Below, piece by piece: positions 26,400 through 35,510 of a DNA stretch of 64,000 nt (its first letter is position 1; each line of letters begins with the position of its first letter). The DNA comes from Bradyrhizobium sp. CER78. Lineage in GTDB: Bacteria > Pseudomonadota > Alphaproteobacteria > Rhizobiales > Xanthobacteraceae. A program made the position numbers and the translations under genes. A model generated the notes under the pieces. It was not told the origin of the DNA. It saw nothing but the letters and a program-made list of their open reading frames with translations, and did no database searches. Location: assembly GCF_029846235.1 (NCBI RefSeq), contig NZ_JARVWP010000009.1, positions 248,001 to 312,000 on the forward strand, given 5' to 3'.

Positions 26400-26452
26400 A
26401 ATCCGCGAGGGGCCGCACGAAAGCAACCCGTCCAATGAAACCAATGCCTCGC

Positions 26453-27295
26453 CTAGCCCCTGGCCACGGTGCATTCGATCTGGCCGTGCGGCTCATCAGT
26501 GGGCAGAAAGACTTGGTTGTCGTTGTCGAGCCCGAAGGCCGATAGATTCATCAGGATGAAGTGCATGTTTGGACAGGCCATGCTGATGTCGGAAATCTCC
26601 GGCACCGCCGCGAGCGCGGCCTCGCCCATCCGGTAAAGGCTGTCCTGCACACTCCAGCTATAGGTCGTGGCAAACACCTGCAGCAGCGTAGCGAGAATCC
26701 TTGCGTTGGTCGCGGGATAGCTCGCCGGCCTGCCCGACCATCTCCATGTTGCGACCATGCTGGTCGCGCACAGCCGATCGTTGGTCGGCGGAATCGTCGT
26801 GTAGCGATCCTTGACGTAGTTCTCCCAGCCGGACTGCGTCGACTTCATGAAGGCAAAATTGTCGACGCCGGACGACATCGTCATTGGCCCGCCCCGCTTC
26901 ACCGCGACTTCCACCGTCGGCCTGCCATTGCCGTCGAGCACGAAGCTGTGCGGATGCGGCTTTCCATCGAAGCTCAGCCGGCTCCATTTGGTCTCGTGCG
27001 AAGTGATCGACACCGAGGAGATCTGCGGATAGGTATCGAGATATCTCTGCGCCAGAACCTGACAGAAGTCTTCCGGACTCAGCCCGGTATTTTCCCGCGC
27101 CACGACATTGACGATGTTCTTGATCGTGTCGGTCGACACCGTCGAGGAATTGTCGGCGTGGGTGAAGGTGCGGGCGAAATCACCCTCGAGCATGGCCTTG
27201 ATGCTGAGCTGGCTGACCTCGTGCCGGTCGCCGTCGCGATGAATCCGCATCACACGGACGCGGCCCTTACCGTATCGGTTTTTGATCAGCGGCAC
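26453..27295 (-). CDS. Urate oxidase (uricase)
   Basis: The 280-residue protein has the cofactor-free uricase signature: NRYGKGRVRVMRI at the N-terminus, NSSTVSTDTIKNIV (catalytic Thr) near residue 50, SFVLDGNGRPTVEV in the middle and ISMACPNMHFILMNLSAFGL near the end. It oxidises urate to 5-hydroxyisourate with O2. The fused OHCU-decarboxylase/HIU-hydrolase gene lies 84 bp upstream on the same strand, so the three steps from urate to allantoin are encoded together. Confidence 0.93.
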   Translation of the reverse strand: MPLIKNRYGKGRVRVMRIHRDGDRHEVSQLSIKAMLEGDFARTFTHADNSSTVSTDTIKNIVNVVARENTGLSPEDFCQVLAQRYLDTYPQISSVSITSHETKWSRLSFDGKPHPHSFVLDGNGRPTVEVAVKRGGPMTMSSGVDNFAFMKSTQSGWENYVKDRYTTIPPTNDRLCATSMVATWRWSGRPASYPATNARILATLLQVFATTYSWSVQDSLYRMGEAALAAVPEISDISMACPNMHFILMNLSAFGLDNDNQVFLPTDEPHGQIECTVARG

Positions 27296-27379
27296 GTCTT
27301 GTCTCCAACGGGGCTGGCGATCGTACGGATGCTAACTCGGGTTCCGGATAGAGAGCAATGTTCGTGCCAGAGGTGGGCA

Positions 27380-28264
27380 TCAGCTTCCGCGATACGTCGC
27401 GTAGCTCCACGGCGTCACAAGGAGCGGCACGTGCAAATGACCTTCCGGCTCACTCACGGCGAAGCGCAGCGTGATGCGATCGAGAAAAGGAGGATCCGCC
27501 AACGGCACACCGCGCGCGGCGAAATAGTCGCCGACGCTGAACGTGAGCTCGTATTTGCCGACCGGCACGGGACGTCCGCCAATCAGCGGCGCATCCGTTC
27601 GACCATCTCGATTGGTCGTCGCACTTGTCACCACCCGGCTGACGCCTAGTTCGGCCAATTCAACCAATTCGAGAGCGACGCCCGCGGCCGGCCTGCCGCT
27701 ATTGGTGTCGAGCACGTGTGTTGTCAGCCGGCCGGACACGGCAAGGCGATCGGTGCTCGTCACCGACTGGTCCAGTCGCAGCGCGGCAATCCGGCAGATT
27801 TCATCGACCGAGGTCTGTGTTTCAGTCGCAAGGTCGTTCGGCAAACGCCGCGCGAAGTCGCGCAAGATCGAGTCCTTGGTGTGCCGGCGCACACAGACGA
27901 TGTAGGGGAAGCCGAATTTCGAACGATAGGCCGTGTTGACGCGCTCGAACGCTTCATACTCGGCATCCGACAGGCGATCGAGACCGACACTGTTCTGTTC
28001 GGCGTTGGATTCCACGGTCAGCCCCGCAGCACGCTGCGTCTTGTCGGCGAGGTCGGGGTGTGCCTTGATGAGCGCCATCCGCAAGTCGGCCGGCGCTTGA
28101 TCGACAGCCTCTCGCATCGCGGCAAACAGATCACCGATGCCGGTGAATGGCCGCCTGGCCGCCGCCCGTTCTGCGATCCATGGTGAATGTTCAAAGATAT
28201 TGGCGAGCGCCGCGACGAAAGTATCGCGGCTGCAAGCGTTCAATTCGGCAAGCGGCTTGGACAT
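27380..28264 (-). CDS. Bifunctional OHCU decarboxylase / 5-hydroxyisourate hydrolase (UraD-UraH fusion)
   Basis: Residues 1-165 form an OHCU decarboxylase (KAHPDLADK and FGFPYIVCVR motifs). Residues 178-294 form the transthyretin-like hydroxyisourate hydrolase (THVLDTNSGRPAAGV) ending in the diagnostic YRGS tetrapeptide. The protein takes the uricase product through HIU to OHCU and then to S-allantoin. The order is decarboxylase first, although hydrolysis is the earlier step. The ATG at 28264 is used; a TTG three bases upstream is also possible. Confidence 0.92.
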   Translation of the reverse strand: MSKPLAELNACSRDTFVAALANIFEHSPWIAERAAARRPFTGIGDLFAAMREAVDQAPADLRMALIKAHPDLADKTQRAAGLTVESNAEQNSVGLDRLSDAEYEAFERVNTAYRSKFGFPYIVCVRRHTKDSILRDFARRLPNDLATETQTSVDEICRIAALRLDQSVTSTDRLAVSGRLTTHVLDTNSGRPAAGVALELVELAELGVSRVVTSATTNRDGRTDAPLIGGRPVPVGKYELTFSVGDYFAARGVPLADPPFLDRITLRFAVSEPEGHLHVPLLVTPWSYATYRGS

Positions 28265-28404
28265 CAACGATCCAGTTCTGACGGCACGCTCGGTGCGGGA
28301 TTTCTCACCAGCCGGAATCCATCGAAACTCTCCAAGCGGCGCCTGGGACGCAGATAGACATCGGACGCAAGGACTGTTCCATCGAGGACGCGTGGCAGGC
28401 CCTG

Positions 28405-28701
28405 CTACCGGCGATCATAAGACCATCCGAACACGCCGCTCCGGCGCACCTCGGGTTCCGCGGCTGGGGCCGCCGCCGGCGCCTCCACCCGCGGCGCCGT
28501 CGAAGCAGCCGCACTGGACGGAACCGGCAGGTTGTCGCATTTCAGCGAATAGACCAATTCGCCCTTCTCGGTGCGGCCGATCGGAGCGCAATCGTCAACC
28601 ACCGGCGCGGCCGGCCTTGCCGAGGGTTTGACGGTCGCTGGCTTGGTCTGAGCCCAGACTGGTGAGACCAGCAGCAGCAGGATAGGCAGAACCTTTTTCA
28701 T
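28405..28701 (-). CDS. Small secreted Pro/Ala-rich hypothetical protein
   Basis: The 98-residue product has a clear signal peptide (KKVLPILLLLVSPVWA) followed by a Pro/Ala-rich chain with two cysteines (C38 and C55). I recognise no family. GAGAG precedes the ATG. It stands alone upstream of the UraD-UraH gene and may share its transcription unit. The length, signal peptide and conventional start support a real gene. Confidence 0.55.
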   Translation of the reverse strand: MKKVLPILLLLVSPVWAQTKPATVKPSARPAAPVVDDCAPIGRTEKGELVYSLKCDNLPVPSSAAASTAPRVEAPAAAPAAEPEVRRSGVFGWSYDRR

Positions 28702-28934
28702 GGGCAGCTCTCGAACACTTGTGCATTCAAACGGATCGAACCGGCAAAGTCCACGATAACACCGCTGATAGGTTGCCGATTATTTAGCCGTGACTAAGGA
28801 ATTTGCTCGCCACTTCGTGAATCCACCCACCGTCGCAACCAACGCATGCGGGCACCACCTAACCCGGTAACGACGCCATTCGCGGACAAGGCGCATCGGC
28901 GTCGACGCAACTATCGGCAACGGGAGACAGGACA

Positions 28935-29168
28935 TTGCCCAGGATATTCTTGACCGCGATCGGCGCGATCCTCATCAGCACGGCTTTGGTTCAGCATGCG
29001 ACGGCAGCGCAACGCCACCACGCAAGGCCGGACCGGGCTGCAACGACCCTGACCTCGGGTCGCAATCTCGACTCCTACGCGGCCTGGCCGCGCGCCACAT
29101 CTGAAGGATACGGAGGCCCCGCGCCAAGCTATTATCGCGGTGGCTACTCGGCCCCAGCCGGGCATTGA
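28935..29168 (+). CDS. Small secreted hypothetical protein
   Basis: A 77-residue frame with a signal-like N-terminus (IFLTAIGAILISTALVQHATA) and a Gly/Tyr/Pro-rich tail, starting at a TTG. Similar small exported proteins of unknown role are common in Bradyrhizobium-type genomes. The only neighbours are also isolated genes, so no function is suggested. Confidence 0.45.
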   Translation: MPRIFLTAIGAILISTALVQHATAAQRHHARPDRAATTLTSGRNLDSYAAWPRATSEGYGGPAPSYYRGGYSAPAGH

Positions 29169-29338
29169 CGGGACTTCTTCTCAACCCGACCTAATTTGCG
29201 ACCTAGATCCGTAAGCTTCGCGCTCACCCGTAAGCCGACATTTAGCCAGCTTAGGGCCGAGCAGGCTTGTGCGGCTCCTACGGATGTATGGGTTCACGCT
29301 CTCGCGACGCTTAGAGCAATCCTATTTTTCATCGTGCC

Positions 29339-29929
29339 TTAAGGACCGAGCCGCTCTAGCGCCCGCGTCACCCGGCCGATGAAAGCGACGCGCCGGGGCT
29401 CCGAAGCAACATTCAAATGATACAGCGCGTGGTAGTCCACGCGCGCCTTGCCACCGGTGAACCAGCGCAGATAACGCTTGACGATCTTGCGCGGTGGATC
29501 GCTCATCCACAGCGCCATAAAGCGCGGCCGGCCGTAGGTGACGATGCCGATGATGCACGTGATGTTGTCGAGCATCGGCCTGACCTTGGCCGGATCGCTG
29601 ATGTCGAAGGCAACGCCGGGCATGATCATGCGGTCAAGGAATCCCTTGAGCATCGCTGGCATGCCGAAGCACCAGGTGGGAAACTGCACCACCAGTACCT
29701 CGGCACGCTTCAGCCTCGCGATATAGCTTTCCAGCCCGGCCTGATTCCGCGACATATCGTGGTAGTGTCGCCGCGCATCTTCCGACAATACGGGATCAAA
29801 CCTTTCGGCATAGAGGTCGAGCAGATCGACCTCATGCCCGGCCGCCTGCAAGGCCCCTAGCGCCCTTGCGCGAATGCCGGCGTGGAAGCTCTCAGGCAAT
29901 GGATGGCAATAGACGTAGAGGACTCGCAT
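29339..29929 (-). CDS. NAD(P)H quinone oxidoreductase, flavodoxin-like fold (YwrO/KefF type)
   Basis: The 196-residue protein begins with the flavin-binding strand-loop MRVLYVYCHPLPESFHAGI and contains VVQFPTWCFGMPAMLKGFLD, both typical of the NQO1/YwrO/KefF flavodoxin-fold oxidoreductases. These cytosolic FMN/FAD enzymes reduce quinones or nitro compounds with NAD(P)H. It lies 80 bp after the cytosine-deaminase-like gene on the same strand and may be co-transcribed. Confidence 0.8.
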   Translation of the reverse strand: MRVLYVYCHPLPESFHAGIRARALGALQAAGHEVDLLDLYAERFDPVLSEDARRHYHDMSRNQAGLESYIARLKRAEVLVVQFPTWCFGMPAMLKGFLDRMIMPGVAFDISDPAKVRPMLDNITCIIGIVTYGRPRFMALWMSDPPRKIVKRYLRWFTGGKARVDYHALYHLNVASEPRRVAFIGRVTRALERLGP

Positions 29930-30009
29930 GGGCTTGAGCGATCAATGCCTTGCCCGGCGTCGGGGCCGCGCCGTCGGCAGAAGCTGGTGCATGAGCATGG
30001 ATGAACTCT

Positions 30010-31383
30010 CTATTCCGCCGCGGCCGTCCTGCCTGGCAAATCGTCATCTGGCCAAAGCTCCGAATAATCGGGAGGCTTCGCGGTAATCCGCCTGCCACCC
30101 TCGAGGACAACGCGGTCGGCCTGCGGCCGGCTGACGATCTCGTTGAGGCTGCGCGCGTTGAACACGATGAGCCGCGCCGGCGCGCCCTCGCCGATCGATC
30201 CATGCCCCTCTAGTTTCGCGATGCGCGACGGCATGCTCGCAACCAGCGACGGCGCCTCAGAAAGCGGATGATCGAAATGCAGGATACGCACGGCCTGCCG
30301 GAAGGTGTCGACCATGTCGTGATCCCCGTATGCGTAGAAGCTGTCGCGGCAATTGTCGCCGGCAGCAGCCACGCGGATTCCACGCTTGATCATCTCGTGC
30401 ACCACCGTGACGCCTCGCCAACGCGGTGTTCGGCCGCTGCACCGGTCCTGGAGATACATATTGACCGTCGGCAGCGTCACGATGGATATGTCCGCTTCAG
30501 CCAGCAAGTCGAGCGTCCGATCGATCTCGCTGTCGCCCTGCACCGCAAGGCTGCAGCAATGGCCACAGACGACACGGCCCTTGTAGCCGTGCCGGAGCGC
30601 CGAGCGTGCGATGAAGGGCAGCGTCGCGGCGGCCGGGTCGTCCGTTTCGTCGACGTGGAGGTCGATATCGAGGTCATGGCGGGTGGCCAATGCGAACAGC
30701 CGATCGAGCTGTCGATCGATGTTGGCCTGCGGAGCGCCATGCATGCCGATCGCCGGACGCGTGACGCCGCCAAGCAGCCCTCCCGATTCCTTCACGATTT
30801 CGGCGACGCGGTCACCGAAGGAATCCATCAAGAGTTCGATCGGGCAGAGCGAGACCGCCTGCAGATCCACCCTGCCGGCCCATTCCTCGCGCATCTCGCG
30901 CAACACCGACCAGCTTCGCTCGGCGCTGTCATGATAGGTGTCGATATGCGTGCGGATTGCCGAGACACCGTGCGCGTGGGCACAGCGCAAGCCGAAACCC
31001 ATGCGTCGCCGCAAATCGGGCGCCGTCCAGTTCGGACGGTCGGCGGCTGCGGCTAGCCGCGCGTTGTTGAAGGTTCCGTCGATATTCGGGTTGCGCTCGA
31101 TCGAATGGCCTTTGTCGAGATGCGTGTGAACGTCGATCAGCGTCGGCCAAATCTGGCGGCCGCCGAGATCGACGCGCGCGATGGCATCGTCGCGAGTATC
31201 CTGCGCGGGCATGACACGCGCGATCTTGCCCTGCTCGACCAGCACGTCGACACGTATGACACCTTCATGATCGCTGTCCGCCGACCGTGCGGAATTTGCC
31301 AGCAGGCAAACCGGAATGCGCGCATTGGCAAGCCAATAGCGCGGCGCGTCGGACCAGGCAATCTCGGCGAAATGAATTGTCAT
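30010..31383 (-). CDS. Cytosine deaminase-like amidohydrolase
   Basis: The 457-residue protein has the metal-binding DVHTHLDKGH, then HVDETDDP, CGHCCSL and GDNCRDSF, the arrangement of CodA-type cytosine/N-heterocycle amidohydrolases. It would hydrolyse an exocyclic amino group or ring amide on a pyrimidine-like substrate in the cytosol. The LysR gene lies 75 bp upstream on the same strand, and the divergent transporter/oxygenase operon starts beyond it, so the substrate is probably an intermediate of that pathway. True cytosine specificity is not shown. Confidence 0.75.
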   Translation of the reverse strand: MTIHFAEIAWSDAPRYWLANARIPVCLLANSARSADSDHEGVIRVDVLVEQGKIARVMPAQDTRDDAIARVDLGGRQIWPTLIDVHTHLDKGHSIERNPNIDGTFNNARLAAAADRPNWTAPDLRRRMGFGLRCAHAHGVSAIRTHIDTYHDSAERSWSVLREMREEWAGRVDLQAVSLCPIELLMDSFGDRVAEIVKESGGLLGGVTRPAIGMHGAPQANIDRQLDRLFALATRHDLDIDLHVDETDDPAAATLPFIARSALRHGYKGRVVCGHCCSLAVQGDSEIDRTLDLLAEADISIVTLPTVNMYLQDRCSGRTPRWRGVTVVHEMIKRGIRVAAAGDNCRDSFYAYGDHDMVDTFRQAVRILHFDHPLSEAPSLVASMPSRIAKLEGHGSIGEGAPARLIVFNARSLNEIVSRPQADRVVLEGGRRITAKPPDYSELWPDDDLPGRTAAAE

Positions 31384-31458
31384 AAGGCGTATTCAAACGT
31401 GTCAGAGGAACGTAGCAAGCATCAATTTGTGTCCGCGGCGATGCCTATTCGTCATCGT

Positions 31459-32364
31459 TCATGTCCGTTGCAAGCCCGGCATGGCAATGCGCATCTCCTC
31501 GAGCAGGACACTCGGAAATGCATCAAGCGTGCCACGGGCGCGCACCGCGAGCTTTATCGTGATCGGATCGACCCTGAGATCCTGGAACGGGATAAAGACA
31601 AGATCGCCGCGCGCGATATCGACGCCGATATCCACCGGGTTGAGGAAGGTGACGGCATTGCCCTCGCGCACGATCCGCATCATGAACGCGATGGAATTGC
31701 TCTCGATGGTCGGATGCAAGGGGATGCCGGCGCGCGTGAAGGCGAGTTCGACCACGGGACGGATGGTCATGGACGCATCGCCCAACACCAGCGGGAATTC
31801 GAGACAATCGGCGAGCCAGGCCGGCTTGCGACGCGTCAACGGATGTCCCGGCGCGACCACCGCGCCCAGGTGCAAGTCGTGGCTTGCCACGACGCGCAGG
31901 CCCGGCCCCGCGGGGAAATTATAGCCCAACGCGATATCGGCCTCGCCGGTGAGCACTGCATTCGGAATCTGATCGAGCGTCAGGACGCGCAGTCGAATAT
32001 GCATGCGCGGATGCGCGCCCATCACCCCGGCAAGGAACCTGGGCAACGGACCGCCGGCGAGGCCGTTCATCGTCGCGATCGTCGCCTCGCCGCGCTGAAG
32101 ACCCTTGAGCGCTTCGATCTGCGCCGCGACACGCTGGCTCGATTTCAGGGTCTCCCGCACATGCATGATCAGGATCTCGCCGGCGGAGGTCAGGCGGAGG
32201 CGGCGCGGCATGCGCTCGAAAATCGGTGCGCCCAATTCCGCCTCGAGCGCCAGGATCTGCCGGTTGATGGCGGAAGACGCCACGTTCAGCCGCGCCGCCG
32301 CCTTACGGATCGATCCGAACCGCGCCACCTCGTCCAGATAGGTCAGGATTCGGGCATGCAGCAT
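31459..32364 (-). CDS. LysR-family transcriptional regulator
   Basis: The 301-residue protein has an N-terminal winged helix-turn-helix (YLDEVARFGSIRKAAARLNV) and a C-terminal effector-binding domain. The ATG at 32364 is preferred because GGAGG lies 10 nt upstream; an in-frame ATG at 32397 is possible. It is divergent from the transporter/Rieske operon and upstream of the CodA-like gene, the usual place for a LysR regulator of a catabolic cluster. A 9-bp inverted repeat in the shared promoter region is a candidate operator. Confidence 0.88.
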   Translation of the reverse strand: MLHARILTYLDEVARFGSIRKAAARLNVASSAINRQILALEAELGAPIFERMPRRLRLTSAGEILIMHVRETLKSSQRVAAQIEALKGLQRGEATIATMNGLAGGPLPRFLAGVMGAHPRMHIRLRVLTLDQIPNAVLTGEADIALGYNFPAGPGLRVVASHDLHLGAVVAPGHPLTRRKPAWLADCLEFPLVLGDASMTIRPVVELAFTRAGIPLHPTIESNSIAFMMRIVREGNAVTFLNPVDIGVDIARGDLVFIPFQDLRVDPITIKLAVRARGTLDAFPSVLLEEMRIAMPGLQRT

Positions 32365-32472
32365 TGGGAACTGGCCTCCAGCCATTTGATGATTCAATGC
32401 GTTGAATCCGCGCTGACGAGCCGCTGCCTAGTGTGAAAGCTCGTCGCCCAAGAACTAGCCATCGATGCCGCA

Positions 32473-32504
32473 AAAGCATCACAACGCACTAAAATTGATG
32501 CTTT
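32473..32504. promoter_or_regulatory. Inverted repeat in the LysR/transport divergent promoter region
   Basis: AAAGCATCA and TGATGCTTT form perfect 9-bp arms 14 bp apart, within the intergenic region between the LysR gene and the binding-protein gene. It could be the LysR operator. No T run follows, so a terminator is less likely. Confidence 0.5.
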
Positions 32505-32555
32505 CTAATCATTCGCATTTGCTGACATCCTTGCCAAGCCTGATCACACCAACGG

Positions 32556-33563
32556 ATGTCGCAAATGACCACGCCCGTACGGATCTCCCGACATGCCATC
32601 GCTGGTGCGATGCTCCTTGGCATTGCCTGCGCTCCATCGTTTGCCGCTGCCGCCGACAAGATCACGCTGCTGTCGAGTTGGTTCGCGCAGGCCGAGCATG
32701 GCGGCTTCTATCAGGCCAAGGCGACAGGCCTGTACGAGAAGGCCGGCCTCGACGTCACCATCAAGATGGGCGGTCCGCAGGTGAACGGTATGCAGCTTCT
32801 GCTCGGCGGCGAAGCCGACGTCATCATGGGCTACGACATCCAGGTGCTGCAGTCGGTCGGGAAAGGCCTGCCCGTCGTCACCATCGGTGCGTCATTTCAA
32901 AAGGATTTGCAGGGCATGATGACGCATGATGACGTCAAGAGCCTCGCGGACCTCAAAGGCAAGGACATCCTGATCGCGAGCTCCAGTCACTCCACCTTCT
33001 GGCCGTGGCTGAAGACCAGGTTTGGCTTTGCCGAAAACCAGGCCAAGGCTTACACGTTCAACCTTCAGCCGTTCTTTGCAGACGCCAACGTCGCCCAGCA
33101 GGCGTATCCCTCATCCGAGCCGTTCCAGGCGTTGCAGAAGGGTGTAGCGGTCAACTTCTTCCTGTTCGCGGATGACGGCTATCCCCCTTACGGCACGACG
33201 ATGGTGACCACGACCAAGCTGGTCGCAGAGAAGCCGGACGTGCTGAAGCGTTTCGTGCGCGCGTCGATGGAGGGCTGGAAGAGCTATCTGACCGACGATC
33301 CCGCCGCTGCCAACGCACTGATCAAGGCAGATAACCCGAAGATGACTGACGATCAGATCGCCTTCGGCGTCAAGCGCATGAAGGAATTGAAGGTGGTCGA
33401 TGGCGGCGATGCCCAGACCATGGGCATCGGCGTGATGACCGACGCGCGCTGGAAGTCGACTTACGACTTCATGGTGGCCGGCGGCCTGCTCGACAAGAGC
33501 GTCGACTACAAGAAGGCGTTCACGACGCAGTTCATCGACGGCATGAAGATTCCGATGAACTGA
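32556..33563 (+). CDS. ABC transporter substrate-binding protein, NMT1/THI5-like (nitrate/sulfonate/taurine class)
   Basis: The 335-residue protein has a signal peptide (ending FAAAADK) and an NMT1/THI5-like fold, with FAQAEHGGFYQAKATGLYEK typical of receptors for pyrimidine-like and sulfonate/nitrate-type ligands. The related ThiY protein binds formylaminopyrimidine (family knowledge). Start at ATG 32556 or 32565. It is the first gene of an operon with permease, Rieske oxygenase, FAD oxidase, ATPase and RidA genes. Confidence 0.85.
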   Translation: MSQMTTPVRISRHAIAGAMLLGIACAPSFAAAADKITLLSSWFAQAEHGGFYQAKATGLYEKAGLDVTIKMGGPQVNGMQLLLGGEADVIMGYDIQVLQSVGKGLPVVTIGASFQKDLQGMMTHDDVKSLADLKGKDILIASSSHSTFWPWLKTRFGFAENQAKAYTFNLQPFFADANVAQQAYPSSEPFQALQKGVAVNFFLFADDGYPPYGTTMVTTTKLVAEKPDVLKRFVRASMEGWKSYLTDDPAAANALIKADNPKMTDDQIAFGVKRMKELKVVDGGDAQTMGIGVMTDARWKSTYDFMVAGGLLDKSVDYKKAFTTQFIDGMKIPMN

Positions 33564-33619
33564 CACGCAGCGCAGCTGATCCCAGCTGCGCCCCCCGATA
33601 CGACAGACGAACGCCGGCG

Positions 33620-34420
33620 ATGCAACAACACAAGGCCAGTTCCGCCCTTACCGAAGTGCTGCCGCCCCTGGTGGTTGGCGTGATCATCGTCACCGCCTGG
33701 GAAACCGCCTGCCGCATCTTCGCCATTCCAGCCTACCTCTTTCCGGCGCCAAGCGCGATCGCGCAGGCGATCGTCGTCGATACGCCGGGACTGATGCGGG
33801 AACTCTGGAGCACGTTGAAAGTGGCGCTGACCGCGCTTGGTCTCGCAACCACGATCGGCTCGGCCCTGGCGTTCCTGTTTGTGCAGAACAGGCTGATCGA
33901 GCGCAGCTTCTTCCCCTACGCTGTCATCATGCAGGTGACGCCGATCGTTGCCATTGCCCCATTGATCATCATCCTGGTGAAAAATACGCAGGTTGCGCTG
34001 ATCATCTGCGCCACGATCATTGCCGTCTTCCCGATCATCTCCAACACCACCGTCGGCCTTCGCAGTATCGAGAGCGGCCACCAGAACCTGTTCGCTATCA
34101 ACCGTGCCACACGTCTGCAGAGCCTGCTTTATCTACGCATACCGAGCGCCCTGCCGTTCTTCTTCGCCGGCTTGCGCGTCGCCAGCGGCCTCGCACTGAT
34201 CGGCGCGGTGGTGGCCGAATTCGTCGCCGGCACCGGCGGCCGCAGCGCGGGCCTCGCCTATGAGATCATGCAGTCCGGTTTCCAGCTCGACATACCCCGC
34301 ATGTTCGCTGCGCTGTTCCTGATCACCATCACCGGCATCGCCCTGTTTCTGGCGATGGCCGCCCTGTCGAAGCTGGCGCTCGGCCGCTGGCACGACAGCG
34401 AGTTCGAGCGGGACGGCTGA
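33620..34420 (+). CDS. ABC transporter permease (NitT/TauT type)
   Basis: The 266-residue inner-membrane protein has about six hydrophobic segments and belongs to the SsuC/TauC permease group. It works with the binding protein encoded upstream and the ATPase at 36908-37753. The ATPase gene is separated from it by two catabolic enzyme genes, so transport and degradation are interleaved in one operon. Confidence 0.87.
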   Translation: MQQHKASSALTEVLPPLVVGVIIVTAWETACRIFAIPAYLFPAPSAIAQAIVVDTPGLMRELWSTLKVALTALGLATTIGSALAFLFVQNRLIERSFFPYAVIMQVTPIVAIAPLIIILVKNTQVALIICATIIAVFPIISNTTVGLRSIESGHQNLFAINRATRLQSLLYLRIPSALPFFFAGLRVASGLALIGAVVAEFVAGTGGRSAGLAYEIMQSGFQLDIPRMFAALFLITITGIALFLAMAALSKLALGRWHDSEFERDG

Positions 34421-34466
34421 TGTCCCGCGAGTTGCCCGCAACACAACACGTCCCGACGAGGTTCGC

Positions 34467-35486
34467 ATGCTGACCACCAAGCAGAAGGTGCTGCGCCGTT
34501 TCTGGTACGCGGTGATGCCGCTCTCCGACCTCGCAAACGGACCAAGGCCGTTCCGTCTGCTCGATGAGGACATCGTGCTGTTCCTCGGCCCGGATGGAAG
34601 CCCGGCCGCGCTCAGGGACCGCTGTTGCCACCGCACCGCCAAGCTCTCGAGAGGCTGGTGCAAGGACGGGCAAATCGTGTGCGGCTATCACGGCTGGACC
34701 TACGACTCCACCGGCAAGCTCGTGCACGTCCCGCAATTTCCGGTGCAGCAGGAAGTGCCGAACCTGTCGACGCCCGCCTATCACTGCCAAGCGCGCTACG
34801 GCTATGCCTGGGTGGCACTTGATGAGCCGCTGGCGCCGATCTTCGAGGTGCCCGAGGACAGCGACCCGTCGTTCCGCTACGTGCCGCAGTTCTACGAAAT
34901 CTGGAACACCTCGGCCCTGCGGATGATGGAGAACTCCTTCGACAACGCCCACTTTGCCTTCGTGCATCAGGGGACATTCGGCCAGGCCGACCAGCCGCTC
35001 CCTGACAAGTACGAGATCACGGAAACTGACTACGGGTTCGAGGCCGAGACGCTGATCACCGTCATCAATCCACCGATCCAGCACCGGATATCCGGAACCG
35101 ATGCCGCCACCACCACGCGTCACATGCGCAACAAATGGTACATGCCGTTTTGCCGCCGGCTCGACATCGAATATCCGTCGGGCCTTCGCCACATTATCTT
35201 CAACTCGGCGACGCCGATCGACGACAGCCATATCCAGCTGGTGCAGTGGCTTTACCGCAACGACACGGAAGAGGACTGCCCGGCGCAGCTGCTGAACGAC
35301 TGGGACTACAAGATCACGCGGGAGGACAAGGACATCATCGAGTCCACCGACTATGACACCCCCATCGACGTCGGTCGCCGCGCCGAAGCCAACATGGTGT
35401 CGGACCGGCCCGGCATGATCATGCGCAAGCGGCTGATGAAGCTCCTCGAAGACCACGGCGAGGCGGAGGTCTATCGCGCCGCTTGA
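34467..35486 (+). CDS. Rieske non-haem iron oxygenase, VanA-like oxygenase subunit
   Basis: The 339-residue protein has the Rieske 2Fe-2S ligands C53-x-H55 and C72-x2-H75, followed by the mononuclear-iron motif in NSFDNAHFAFVHQG. Enzymes of this class hydroxylate or O/N-demethylate aromatic and heteroaromatic rings. No ferredoxin or reductase gene is nearby, so electrons must come from elsewhere, perhaps involving the FAD protein encoded next. The operon lacks ring-cleavage genes that would point to a known aromatic. Confidence 0.87.
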   Translation: MLTTKQKVLRRFWYAVMPLSDLANGPRPFRLLDEDIVLFLGPDGSPAALRDRCCHRTAKLSRGWCKDGQIVCGYHGWTYDSTGKLVHVPQFPVQQEVPNLSTPAYHCQARYGYAWVALDEPLAPIFEVPEDSDPSFRYVPQFYEIWNTSALRMMENSFDNAHFAFVHQGTFGQADQPLPDKYEITETDYGFEAETLITVINPPIQHRISGTDAATTTRHMRNKWYMPFCRRLDIEYPSGLRHIIFNSATPIDDSHIQLVQWLYRNDTEEDCPAQLLNDWDYKITREDKDIIESTDYDTPIDVGRRAEANMVSDRPGMIMRKRLMKLLEDHGEAEVYRAA

Positions 35487-35510
35487 ACCTCCGATTGCAG
35501 GTCGCCACAG

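Noticed and set aside
31105..32436. 443-codon plus-strand open frame
   Set aside because: It covers the LysR gene and the end of the CodA-like gene in antisense, with shadow-type composition.
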